In this document: in pieces, positions 11,196 through 22,900 of the stretch
Layout: every line of letters starts with the position of its first letter
Numbering within the stretch: position 1 is the stretch's first letter
From: Opisthorchis felineus
Taxonomy: Eukaryota; Platyhelminthes; Trematoda; Opisthorchiida; Opisthorchiidae
NCBI GenBank assembly: GCA_004794785.1
Contig: SJOL01008406.1
Location: 316,437-380,436, forward strand
DNA: 64,000 bases
Direction of reading: 5' to 3'
The notes under the pieces: generated by a model
What the model was told of the DNA's origin: nothing
What the model saw: only the letters and a program-made list of their open reading frames with translations
Databases searched by the model: none
Position numbers and translations under genes: made by a program

Positions 11196-11550
11196 CCCCG
11201 CTCGTCTTCGCGAGTTGGATCTGGATGCTTTCGCTGAGGAGTTGAAGAGACAAGACCACGGTGATAAGCACATTACCCTGTACGACATTCGAAAGGAGCT
11301 AAACAACAGATACCGAGATTACCGCGCCCCTTATCAATCGGCAAATCCGGAAATGATCTTCAGTATGGTCACCCATGAAACACCCGAAACGTTCCACGTC
11401 GGGCGTCTGATTGAGTGTCGCGTAGTCGCAGTCGCTACGCGCCGCCCACGTCCAGAACAACTAGACAATGCAAATCCAACGAAGAATGAGACTAATGGGT
11501 TGTGGATGTGTCCCTTCTGTCGACAAGACAACTTCCAGTTCCTGAACAAT
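11196..11550 (+). CDS. SUPT6H: Spt6 exon 5: death-like domain and start of S1 domain
   Basis: One base finishes the split Ser codon, then 118 residues follow. [19 protein letters not shown] and [18 protein letters not shown] match the human [19 protein letters not shown] and [18 protein letters not shown] almost word for word. [20 protein letters not shown] leads into the S1 (OB-fold, RNA-binding type) domain at [13 protein letters not shown]. The end [14 protein letters not shown] matches the human TGLWQCPFCQQDNF. The acceptor is TTTTAG at 11195 and the donor GTAAAT at 11551, phase 0. An open frame that appears to start at the TTG at 11215 is simply this exon read from inside. Confidence 0.95.
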
Positions 11551-12882
11551 GTAAATATTGACGCATCACGTGCTGCCCTGACAGCTTGTGTTGTCTGAGT
11601 ATTTTGAAGAGTAATCATTCTATCATAGGTGTTCAGCGTATAAATAACAATTAATGGCCTCGTTCGCAAATTTGGCAGCCCCACCTAACATCGACTTATG
11701 CGCAACCCGTTGTCATTTTTCCGTTTGCCTTGAGCCTCGTTGTTTATGTGGAATTCACTAGGCAAAAGTGGTGCTCAGGAAAGCCTCGTCCCAAGCTTAC
11801 TGGTCCTAGTATGAAGTGGTAACCGTGGCCTCTGGCAGAAATTACGGCGTATAGGGCTGAACTCTGGGGTTCTAAAGTTTGCCTTTTTCGGTTGGATTAT
11901 TTAACCACGGCAGTCTCATTATTGTGTTTCGCGTGGCTGACGCATCAGTTTTTCCGATCTGTTCCATCAGTGCACGATGTTATGAGGAAACAAGTGTACT
12001 CATCGGGGTATCCCATGATCAAAATATTGATTTCCTGCACCATGTACCATCAACAGTCAATTTTTATGAGATTTTTAGAAATCTGAGACCACTTTATTCC
12101 TAATCTCCACTTAATCCTCAAAACAGGATCCTTTTGTTATGACCATCCAATGACAAGGTAGGTTTGCCGGAAACAAACTACGTACAGTGAACTGAATATA
12201 CTTGATGTTGCGAATCCCGGTTAATTGTTCACTGGTTGAGAACTTTGGAAGTCAAAAATCGAACGCCATATACTGTTATTTCAATACTTATTGGTCAAGC
12301 ACCACTCGGTCCCCTGGTGCTTGCTATTCGGTATGTTAATCGATCCTATTTTACTGGCAGGTATTCACTAGGAATTACTGAGTTTTTTGTTTTCACTCAC
12401 CAATCCCAATTCCATTTGGTGTATTGAGCTCACTCGCTTTACTACGTAAGAATGGTTGGTCTTGAATATCTTTAACCAGGCATGTCCCTAGCTTGGCGGA
12501 AAATTCGTTCACTTTAATCAGAGGAGCACTTTCTGGCGTGCTAACTTTCTGCTAGCACGTGTTAAAAACAAGAGAATATGACATATTGCCAGCACGTAAT
12601 GGATAGATGGTGGCATATGCTTCCTTCTTAATGTGAAATTGACAGATTCCAAAAATGCCTTCTCATTTAACCAACTATTCGGAAGAAAGCTGGTGCACTT
12701 GTCCTTGTATAACGGCTTAGGTTGTAGAGCTCGTGTACCTGATTGTTCATGGGAACATACAGAGCAGAAATTCAATATAAAGTCATTCTTTTCGTTTGCA
12801 ACACCTAGCGTTAAGACGAAAAGTGACTGCAATATGTGCCTTATTGAATTGGTGTACTTTTTTACCAACCCAACTTCGATAG
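11551..12882 (+). other. SUPT6H intron 5, 1332 bp
   Basis: Donor GTAAAT, acceptor CAACTTCGATAG ending at 12882. No element or gene recognised. Confidence 0.7.
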
Positions 12883-13107
12883 GTCTGGAGTCACTTTGAC
12901 AACAACGAATGTCCGGGTCAAGCGGTCGGACTCCGAGTTCAGTTGGACAATGGAATTGCGGGCTTCATACCTCTTCGACTTACCGATCCTCCTGCTGAGA
13001 AGTTGTTTGAGCGAGCTCAGCCTGGTACTCTGATTCGGTGTCGCGTGATGAAAATCGATATCACAAAGTTCAATGTGGAACTCACATGCAAACAGTCCGA
13101 TCTTCAA
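12883..13107 (+). CDS. SUPT6H: Spt6 exon 6: S1 domain
   Basis: This exon encodes 75 residues. VWSHFDNNECPGQAVGLRV and LDNGIAGFIPLRL correspond to human VWNHFDSGSCPGQAIGVKT and LDNGVTGFIPTKF. The second half, PGTLIRCRVMKIDITKFNVE followed by LTCKQSDLQ, is the end of the S1 barrel. The domain is the usual OB-fold nucleic-acid-binding type. The acceptor ends at 12882 and the donor GTGAGA starts at 13108, both phase 0. The join with exon 5 restores QDNF...V-W-S-H-F without a gap, supporting both boundaries. Confidence 0.94.
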
Positions 13108-15630
13108 GTGAGATTTTTGAGCCAGTTCGTTTTTCACATCCTATGTCTGTTTGCCTCTTAAATGTTCTAAGTTACCTATCCGACAATTATGTGAGCTGGT
13201 ATTTTCAATGGAATTACCGTACGCGTGGATCATAAGACCGTGTGATAAATAAGCACGGTAACAGATGTGAACTCCAGGAGTTTTGGTGGAATAGATAGAA
13301 GCCAGCTCCGGTTTCCTCGCTCCTTATGCAAATAAGCTTCCATGTTCAGGTGTTTGTATTTTCATCCGGTTTTGTGTTCATTAGTCCGGGGGCCCCCGAA
13401 TGCACGACCCAGGTCAGCTGAGCAATTAGTGATAACCAGATCCTTCGAAATAGCTGATGTTGGTTTTCATTTTCCGCTGCATTGTTGTGCAGTTCACCTG
13501 TCCTTTTGGAATAGGTCCTTTTGGATCCGATGTCCCCATGTATATCACTCCACTGAAAATGGACTTTCACTAGCCACAAGTTACTCGTTCGACAATCCTT
13601 TTGGGAGGTCAGATGACGGGCTTCGATAACCAATAAATCTACTGGTCCACGAAGATATTGAGCCAGTGTAAATATGTCCTATATCAATTTACGGAGTGTA
13701 ACCGGGGTGACGTGACAGCAGCTGATCCACATGATCCCCACGGTTTGTGGCTGTGCATCGGAAGGACCTGATATTTGTATGCCACGACTGAAAACTTTTT
13801 GTTCAGCCAAGTCCCATAGTCAGGTCAAACAAAACCTCATGCATTCGGGACTAGATTTTCAACGCAAAAATTTCTACCGATTTCGAATGATCCTGCATAA
13901 GCTCCAAATAAATAGACAAACATGTGTCGGGACTGGGAGTACTACTTAGACAAGAAACCCGAGCCACTAGTGATTCATCTCTCGGTTACAGTCAACGAAA
14001 TACCCGGCCATATAATGCAAAGCAGAATTATGGTAGGTTTCAGTATAAGCAAATAATGAGTTTTGCTTGTGCTCTCTAAGTAGAAATGATGTCGGTCAAA
14101 GCCGGGTGATTCGGGTGACGAATTTTCGAGGTAGCTTTGAGCAAAAGGTTTGAAGAAGCATCATTATTTTTTTCCTATCAAAAGATCAATCAGCACGGTC
14201 GTGGAAATTCCACCATGTCCCGAAACGTCCTTCATGATCCTGTAATAGGGTAACAGTCATTCTCAAAGGTTTTCAGTGGTTTCGGGGAATGCAACAAAAG
14301 ATGTGTACAGTGTGTACAGTGCAAGAGGACACTTGCGGTTATGAACCCTATTGTAAGTTTACGTGGTACCGATAAGATCCTCATTCTGGGCAAGCAAAAG
14401 GCTGTTTCAATATGAGAACCAGCTGTGACTTCTCGAGAGGGTTACTCCCAAGCAGTTCGTTATTCCGAACTTTGGAAAATGAACGTTATTGTCAGTGAGA
14501 GAGGCGAAGTTACAGAGCTTGCTCTCATAATGCATTTCTGAAATGATTAAAACATAGCATCATTATATTCAGGGACATCGTGAGTTGGACACTGCTCCTG
14601 AAGCCACTGCACGCCACTTATAGCTAATGGCAATGTGGTCTATCTGTGTCAAAGGTTGGTTTGAGTGCGGGAGGCGCCATGTGGTCAAGCGGCTTCGGTT
14701 GTTCCGGAAGTTAGCACTACACTACAGAAACGTTCTATGGTCAGCACATAAGTGCTGCAATCTTTCGCCGTTGTCGGTGCCTCTAGATTCCAGGTCTAGA
14801 CGACTACCTAATTGAGCCTCAGTCTACCTATCTACTTATTCATAGCCCCGCCAGTCATATCAATGTCGGAGCTCTTAGCCTGCCGCAACAAGGCCTCAAA
14901 GCGTTGTAAAACCTATCAGAGCTGCAATTTATCCAAACAAGCCGATTTAGGTGAACAATTAGATAAGATTGGGATCACCTGCAAAAGCAGTCTACTGTAA
15001 CTTAGAGGTACCAGGTTGTTTGGACCTCGTTTTCACAAGTCCGCCAAGCTGTGCATGGGCTGGTCTAGATTATAGAAAGAGTGAACCAAATGGATTCGGG
15101 AAAAGGACGCAGAACGTCGCATTTGTGCGTAATTTGACTCTGGAGTGTTAAGCCTCTTTACAGACCTGGCATGCTCATTCCAATTTACTATCACTCGGCA
15201 TGGTGAGCCTGCTGAGTATGATACACTAAAGTGACGATCTCTGCACGGAAGCTACATGCGCCCTAACACTGCCATGCCCACATGTAGTCGAGTCGTTCCT
15301 CCTTGAAGCTTCTTGAATGAAAAATTCGGAACTTGGCTGAAAGGCTCGGAGTCTGAAACTACAAAGGTTGAGCATCGTTCTGGTACCCATCCATGTACTT
15401 TCACTGTCAAGTACGCGGTGTCGATAATGTCGTTAAGTAGATCTCTGAGGTGTCACAACATTTATGGGATTTTTTAGCAAAGTAACTACCACACTATAGT
15501 TATGTCATTACAAGTCCGCCACCATAGTTGTCATATGGTTGTTATAGACATGGCGTCTGAAATCATATGCATGATACTTTTCCATCCATAATATCCATCC
15601 GTCCGTCAATTTGTCTTTCATCTTACTTAG
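13108..15630 (+). other. SUPT6H intron 6, 2523 bp
   Basis: Acceptor TCATCTTACTTAG ends at 15630. Apart from a possible CR1-like LINE scrap near 14970-15145 I see no element or gene. The microsatellite-like TGTGTACAG doublet near 14300 is only two units. Confidence 0.65.
14970..15145 (+). mobile_element. possible scrap of a CR1-like LINE
   Basis: One reading frame contains PGCLDLVFTSPPS, which resembles the SCLDLVFT stretch between endonuclease and reverse transcriptase in CR1-like LINEs. Nothing else around it is recognisable, so this is a weak call from one short motif. Confidence 0.3.
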
Positions 15631-15861
15631 GATGAGCGTCACATGTGGAGATCTCGACCGGATCCGTTCTACGATTATGAGGCTGATGAACAAGATGTAT
15701 TGGCCGAGGAAACAGCTAAAGCAAAAGTGAAGGAAAATGCAACCCCCTATCTTTCACGCGTCATCTTCCATCCGTATTACAAAAATATCAGCTACGATCA
15801 GTTGCTCGCAATGGAACCTGAACTGGAGCCTGGAAGTATTGTGATTCGTCCAAGTAGAAGG
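15631..15861 (+). CDS. SUPT6H: Spt6 exon 7: linker and first half of N-terminal SH2
   Basis: This exon encodes 77 residues. DPFYDYEADEQDVLAEETAK is the charged linker after S1. TPYLSRVIFHPYYKNISYDQ and LEPGSIVIRPSRR are the start of the first of two tandem SH2 domains. The Arg of IRPS is the phosphate-binding SH2 residue. In known Spt6 the tandem SH2 binds the phosphorylated linker of the RNA polymerase II largest subunit. The acceptor is CTTAG at 15630, the donor GTACGA at 15862, phase 0. Confidence 0.93.
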
Positions 15862-16723
15862 GTACGAATATTTGTAGAGGCTAATGAGGACTTTCTGTTA
15901 TCGGTCGTTTTTTACTTTTACGGTTTATTGGGCTTGGAGCGGCCCGGCTGTTTAGAAATACACATAAGTATACATATACATACATACCGTATAAAGAACA
16001 GCAATCAGTTCTACGGTTGTCCAACAACCGTTCCGCCGTTTCCAGCCCCAATTTTTGTTGAGTGCGACAGTAGACGGACTCCACGCTCTATAACTTGCCA
16101 AGAATATTTAGGCGGAAAGTGAGTGACGAGGTTAGGGGAGTTGACCATACTTTCATGGCTTTAACCGTTAATGGTAGTTGCGGGAAACCGGACGTCTAAC
16201 CTAATGGACTGCAGGATTGACCTCAAAAGCAACACCCTTCCATAGTTGTTCTCCAATTTCAGATAGTTATATCTTGTCAGATAAGACCATTACCGTTGCA
16301 ATGGGGCCTTCCAGCCGGGTTCATCCGGCCTGTCTAGATGGCTGAATGCACCCCCTTCCAGAATGATGAAATGTAGCCTATCCACTTATGCTCTGACTTG
16401 TGGTTTCCTCTGCAGCGTTTTTTTCTAATTCTTTGGGGATTTTGAGGTGTATCTTATTTCACACTTTTATGCTGGAAGTTGAACGGAACCCGCAACAGTT
16501 ATTTATCTAATCGATCGGAAACAGGCGATGCCTTGGCCTCATTGATGAATTTTGACGTCCAACAGCCCATGAAGCTTTGTCGTTTTGTTGATGAACATGA
16601 TTTTCCCAGCGATGTTCCACTGGTTCTTGATAGATACCCTAACATTAAATTATCAACCTGATCGAATTGCCTTCAAGCTTCTTGTTAACCAGGTCACTAA
16701 TTTATTTCTCTGATCGAACGTAG
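15862..16723 (+). other. SUPT6H intron 7, 862 bp
   Basis: Donor GTACGA at 15862 and acceptor GAACGTAG ending at 16723. Nothing recognised inside. Confidence 0.7.
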
Positions 16724-16945
16724 GGCGCGGATCATCTCACTGTAAGTTGGAAAGTGGATGATGGAACTCTGCAGCATATTGACGTTCTCGAGAAGGAGAA
16801 AACGAACAGCTTTTCATTGGGCCGACTCCTTATTATTGGGGATGAAGAGTTTGAGGATCTCGATGAAATCGTTGCCCGCCACGTTCAACCGATGGCTTCT
16901 CTTGTCCGCGATATTATGACGTACCGGTACTACCGAGATTCGAGG
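16724..16945 (+). CDS. SUPT6H: Spt6 exon 8: N-terminal SH2, second half
   Basis: This exon encodes 74 residues continuing from RPSRR with [20 protein letters not shown], the counterpart of human [58 protein letters not shown] and YRYYRDSR complete the first SH2 and the link to the second. [12 protein letters not shown] is nearly invariant in animals. The acceptor ends at 16723 and the donor GTAGGT starts at 16946, both phase 0. Confidence 0.95.
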
Positions 16946-18258
16946 GTAGGTGGTGTATTTTTGATTTCTCTTATGTATCTAGATTCGGTGTTTGGGCTAT
17001 TCTCACTCCCGTACAACTATTAGGACGCTACCGCTTATGGTGTTATGTGAGTTTGCCTTAAAGGTCGACTCCGAGTTACTTGCGTGATGTTGCTCATTGC
17101 CGAGACTAGAACGCAAGATAGTCCATAGGTGAAAGAATGTTGCTGATTAGGGCACAAGATAGCAACGTAAGTCTAGCTTCGTGGGATTCTTGCTGATCAT
17201 TCTTAGCCGGACATTTTTTATCGTGGACTAGTAGTTCGCCAGCCTTGTTTACAAACAGTGCAACTGATTTCGGCTTCATGATGATTTGAACTAGAAATCG
17301 ACAATAGTCAAAAGAAACAAAATGTGTATTCGGGCATATCGCCTATAATCGTACCACTAACTGTCATTCAAAATATCGTCATTTTCTAGACAGCTCACGG
17401 TTCGGGCTGGGGTGTGTCCGTTTCTATCGGGCCGCTTTTGTTTAGACATCCGTAAACTAGCAGCTAGACAGCGCTAGGATGCAACCGCTGGACAATTCAG
17501 TTCATGTCATGAGTTTCAGCAGCAACAATTGGTCTCCTATCCCAAAGCAGGCCTACCGTAATATGCAGTGGAATGGCGTGTTCAATATTCTCGCTCTTGT
17601 GGACTTTGGTTTTTTAGTTATTTCCTAGAGTGGGTTTCATTTCAGTGTGATATTTGCCAGAAAAATAAACATTACAGTGGATACTTCTCTGACTTGTCCC
17701 CGTTCATGAACTCTGACTACTGTGCTGCATAGTGGAGTGAGGTCTAGTGGCCAGTGAAATCAGGGCAAGAAAAATGTCAGCTATAAGCAGTGAATAACAA
17801 ATAGTACGGGAAATCACCAGTTCATGACAGTTTCTACTGTCTTCCACACATTTATGAAGCACGACAATTAGTCGTAATGTCGACTTTTTGCTCCTCTGTC
17901 GTAATCCGCAGGCAGTTAGATGAACGGCACTTACCACCGTTTACTTGGCACTAGCGTATAATAACGTGGCAATCAGTGAGAGTTTATTACGGGGAGTACT
18001 CGTTCAAATCACCCGTTCGATCATCCCAAGCTTGTGATTATGGAGCTGTTATGTGCTTTTGAAAGGCACGCGTCCAGCCACTACAGACCCCCTTTTGTTT
18101 GGACTGGAGTCGGTCTTAGGTTAGACGGTTCTTCACTTTAACTTATCTCTTGACTCAGTTTAAATGCGCTATATAAAGCCACGGCCTGCATTTCCGTTAT
18201 CTGTGCACTGTTTATGCTAGTTTCATTCGGTTTCTACATTCCCATCGTCTCTCCTCAG
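16946..18258 (+). other. SUPT6H intron 8, 1313 bp
   Basis: Ends in the pyrimidine-rich acceptor CCCATCGTCTCTCCTCAG at 18258. No element or gene recognised. Confidence 0.7.
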
Positions 18259-18504
18259 GGTGGTGATCGTACCGTGTTGGGAGCGCTACTCCTACAGGAA
18301 AAGAGCAACAATCCAGACCGAATTCCCTATTTTCTGAGTTCAACTAAAGACCGACCGGGATACTTCCTACTGGCCTACATGCCAAACAGAACGCCTCATT
18401 TTGAACTGTTCAGTGTTCGCCCTGAAGGATTCCGGTTTCGCCGTTTAATCTTCCCGAATCTGGATCGAATGATCACATGGTTCAAAGAACACTATAACGA
18501 TGTA
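18259..18504 (+). CDS. SUPT6H: Spt6 exon 9: C-terminal SH2 domain
   Basis: This exon encodes 82 residues. GGDRTVLGALLLQEKSNN, IPYFLSSTKDRPGYFLLAYM and VRPEGFRFRRLIFPNLDRMI match human [39 protein letters not shown] and [20 protein letters not shown]. The exon ends in TWFKEHYNDV before a GTGAGT donor at 18505, phase 0. It is the last exon I can place. Animal Spt6 normally continues with a Ser/Thr/Pro-rich tail; I could not find it in the following 36 kb by eye. Confidence 0.94.
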
Positions 18505-19702
18505 GTGAGTTCGCTTGTATGTCTCCCCTGGATGCTGACTTATGTGTCTTCAGTTAGTGTCCACTATTAAAGATATGAATTTTGCTGCGCACCCCCGGGC
18601 CAACGGACTTTCCAGATCCAGGACACCTTGACACCATTGTCGCTCATCCCCTTAATACTGGACACCACAATGAATCACTTATAATTTCCGTTGGTATGGG
18701 TAACTTTAGTGACGTTGAACTTCATTTATTACAAAGACTTCTAATATCGTTTTTTGTAGAACAGATAGCGTGGCATGAATGGATCCAAATTAACTCCATT
18801 TTGCTTGAATTTCACGTTTAATACTGGAAATCCATTGTTGATTGAGGGTAACACAGATATTTTCTGTCCGTGTGTTTTGATTATTACTTACCGTCGTCAT
18901 TGTAAAGCTTACCGGTGATCAGTTTCGGAAAGGCAGTCCACCACGCGTTTCGTTCTGACTGGAAGTTGTCAATCGGACATATCAGGACCCAGTCTTCTTA
19001 CGCCTGGGTTCAACATCCACACTGTTAGCTTACTTGTAAGCCGATGTCTGACTCACTTGTGTGCGTGCACAGGGATTCATTTATTTCTTCATGGTTCAGT
19101 GCATGCCCCGAGATTCACGAGGAATATGACCACCGATGAATGGTTTCGCAGTTGCTTGCAACTTTCCATGATCCTCACGGCAGACCCCATGATTACCAAA
19201 TCGTAAACGTACTATTTGAAAAAAGCATGTGAACAGTGGATCATGAAAATTTGTTCGAACATGCAAGAATTAAAAACTAACTGGCAAAAAGTATGTGGGT
19301 ACTCATCCACATGTTGAGATTGTTAGAAGGTCACATCCAATTCAATCGGTTCCCCATTTTTTTATTTTGTCCAACGATTAAACAACTCAAATGCTGTCTC
19401 AAAGTTCAGTTGAACTACCTGCTAGTTCTGACCTTAGGTTATCAGTTTTTGAGAGGCAAACTATCCTACGCTTCACTCATCGCCTACTGAGGACCTCAAT
19501 CTTACAAATGCGATGCCCCGAATATGATTTTGCAACCAGTGTGCAATAACCGATAGTGCTCTTGCTTCCCCACTTCACAGTTGCTTGTTTGGTCGTCGTG
19601 AGTTGGGTCATATTAGTCCAGCACACCCGCCAATTTTTCTGCAGTCAACCTGTCGCCCTTCGAGCTTTCCCTGTTTGGGTCCATGTGGTGCTTCTCACAT
19701 GC
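18505..19702 (+). other. downstream of the last placed SUPT6H exon; nothing certain
   Basis: Starts with the donor GTGAGT, so at least one more SUPT6H exon must follow. None of the short open frames here has the expected tail composition and no mobile element is recognised. Confidence 0.5.
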
Positions 19703-19908
19703 TGGAGATGACTCAGTGGGTTAAAGCACTAATTTATTGACCGGACGGTCCCGGGTTCGAACCCAACCTCTGCGTCTCGACTGGTCCTGTCTAACCTTGG
19801 GCAAACTGGTAGTATCTCAGCCCTTGTGCATCATCGAGTGGCATAGCAGCTAGACACCGGAAGGGTGTTACAACTGAACGATTGTTATTACTATTACTAT
19901 TGTACGTC
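19703..19908 (+). mobile_element. SINE family A copy with ATT-repeat tail
   Basis: The tRNA-like head has ACTCAGTGGGTTAAAGCAC and B box GGGTTCGAACCC. The body contains TAACCTTGGGCAAACTGGTA, AGTATCTCAGCCCTTGTGCA and GCAGCTAGACACCGGAAGGG, matching the copy at 9.8 kb throughout. It ends in a short ATT/ACT microsatellite (about 19885-19905). No clear target-site duplication seen. Confidence 0.85.
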
Positions 19909-22900
19909 GTTAGGCACTCTACAGGACATAACCGATCCTAGTGTCGATCATGCCGTTACTCTTCTGGCAGACACTGTAGCTGAAGTTCGTGCGCCAGGCT
20001 TGCGTTGGATAAGGTTCGCAGACGATGCATCTAATGCTGTCTTATTCTGATAGCTTGCTCGCATGTGCTTTTTGATCGATGTTTAAAAGTGTCGGCACTT
20101 TGTTATTGCTCACTTTCCCTGTGGACATAGGGCTTCTGTCACCAGGTCTCTACCCTTACTCTTTCTTCCCACTCTTTCCTACGGCGTTCTATTCCAGGGG
20201 TTGTATGGCAGTTAGGCGTCAATATTTACTACCGATGTATTGGTGACTATGTTGGTGATGATGAAAGAAAGCCTTAATCCGGTCTAAGAGAGAGGACTTG
20301 TTCAAGGGAGCCTTGAAATTGTTCACCTTAACGGAATCTAATTATAACTCCAGTTTCTCCAAAGTTGAGAAAATCGATTGGGACGGAGTTTCCCTAGAGA
20401 TCAACAGTGGCCGGAAATACTTGGAGATTACTTGTACAATGGATATTCCTCAAGATTTTGTTTAGATTACTTGTCTTTATCAACGCTTCTACTTTGGTAC
20501 CGTCCGCAAACGCTGTCAACGATGTCTGGTGATTTTCGCCACCTTTCTTTCTAAGTCACCTACAGGGTCGTTGAGCGGCTTGCATTCGTAGATCTACGAA
20601 CGTGAGAGCTTAGTATTCTCCTCCTCCTTTACTGGTACTGTTGTGAATCCGATCACTTGTGCAACAATTCTTATATTTGGTGCGACCAGATGGACAACTG
20701 CTGCCAGTCTACTTCAACCCTATCTCGTTTGTTTGTGCAGCCCATGGGGGTGAAATTCCATGTATGGATCCAGCCTGTGTTAGAATTACGTGGTTTGCAC
20801 TGTTATTGGGGTGCCATTCGTTTGTTTTTCTGGGTTCCTATTAACGCGCGGATCTCGTTTGTCAAACTACGTGATTTGTCCACAAACCCTGTCCATAGGC
20901 GTACTACCCAACGACCTACGCACTTTATGGGAGCTGTATTACTCTGTTTGAGTCATCACATAATACAAATCGGAATGATCTTTTCATACCAGACTCTGCG
21001 TATGTTCATATCACCGCCTCAGGCCCATATACGGTAAACTTACTCATGTGTAATGCAGAAGCAGACCCCTAATTTTTAACTTTCATCATACCTTGACGTC
21101 AGAATAATCGACTATTTTTTCTGTATCTGGGTTTGTCGGATGATGAACTGAACATTCGTTAGCCAATCAGTTTCCACCATTAGCTGTACAATGCGATTAT
21201 AACTGCTACAGGCACGAATAAGTGATTCATATAATTGTAAGAGATTTATCGTCTGAATTACCTCACCGTCCCTCGCACCAAGGTACTCCATTTTACTTAG
21301 TTCGTGTGGACGTTCATTTCCTTGTACTACAGTTTGTATAACTCCCGTCACATTCTATTTACAGCCTCGCTAACAAGAAGATGCGAAACAAATACACACT
21401 GTAAAAAATGTACTTTCCCGTCAGTTCTCTATAAATCCTAACTCACTTGATCTCTGTTCTTTATTGGTTTTATTTATGGCCGTTCATCCGCCTTTACTTA
21501 AGAAGGGTTTTCAAACGTATGCATGCGTGGAATGTCATTTGGCCGATCATGTCCCAAATGCAAGGAGTCATCGTCCACCCTGAATATTTTCGGACAATCG
21601 TACAAGTTTTCAATTTAGGCTTGTCTGCAAGGGTGTTCACATACGAGTCTTCAATGCTTATTATGCCGCACCGCTCACTAAACTTGGATCTCGACCACTG
21701 GTATGTACGTGAAGGTTGGCATACAGATTTCAACCTTGGTCTGATTTGGTACCTTATTCAGCTTTTTCATTGAACGTCTGCTGCAACATTGTCAAGCCGG
21801 GGAGATCTTCAAGGGAGGTCCATGTGCTTCAGTCGGTCAGCCCGAGTTGTTCTGTTTTCCCCACAGTTCACTCAAGTACACTTTTAACAGCATTAGTTGG
21901 CTGCATGGTGCCAATGAGCTGGATGACCCGCTCTGCGGTTGCATTTATCAGTTGTGCGTTGCAATGTCTTCGCGGTTCATGGATGAAACAATACACTTCG
22001 GGTAGTCTCAAGGCAAAACAGTTTGGAAAGGCAGGTGGACTATACTTGACAGATCAACTCTCCCAGCAACATTTTGAAGTAAACACCCGACCCACATTTT
22101 TGGAGCATAAGAGCAACAAGCTGTACGTTCTGTCACTGTCGATCAATACAATTCACAGTAACCTCGGTTAGGACGAGCGAATGGAGAATATGATAGGACA
22201 GCTTTTGTATGTGCACAATTTTACAGAGAACATTGACTGGCGTTACAAAGTCAGATCAGGCGCCCAATGTTCGGGTCAAGCCGGATGCACTACCAGAAAT
22301 CCTCCCATATTCATGTGCATAGTAGCGTAGTGTCTCGTACAGTTGTCTTTCTTTAGAGAACTGACTGAGCGGAAATGATCTCAGGAGAGTTGGCTTCTTC
22401 TGAGAGGGAAGCAGTAAAGAGCAAATGTGACAATACTGAAAAAAATCGTGTTGTCCTAAAGAAAAATTCGGTCGTTCTCTGTGACGTGCACCTCTGTATG
22501 AATCCCTTGAATATTACACGAGGGTACAGGTCAACATCTATCTTTTCTTAGAATTTGTCTCTCCTGAGAGTGAACCAATTGAAAACAGATGTAGGAAAAT
22601 TGAAAGACTCACTGTCTTGAGGCAGAATTTAATGCTTATTTCCTTTCCCTCCGTGAATGTCTTGCGTTTTCTACTGAACTTGGGGCACTCAGGGGTTTTC
22701 TGAATTCAGGTGTATGCAGATCGTTCATTCACTACAGTGCTTCCCAAGTTGTGTTACTTAGAAAGCTGACAGAGCGAGGTTGAAAAAGAGGTGTCGTTGT
22801 GGGGTAATAGTGGTGGGTTACCTGTCGTGGGTATTCTAATCAGTTGGTTTGATAGTAAGAAGTATCATTCACACACCTGCGAGATACCCGTTATCGCAAC

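Noticed and set aside
14298..14325. Tandem repeat TGTGTACAG
   Set aside because: Only two units; too short to call.
21716..22171. 151-codon plus-strand frame
   Set aside because: Composition looks random, no motif recognised, no supporting neighbours.
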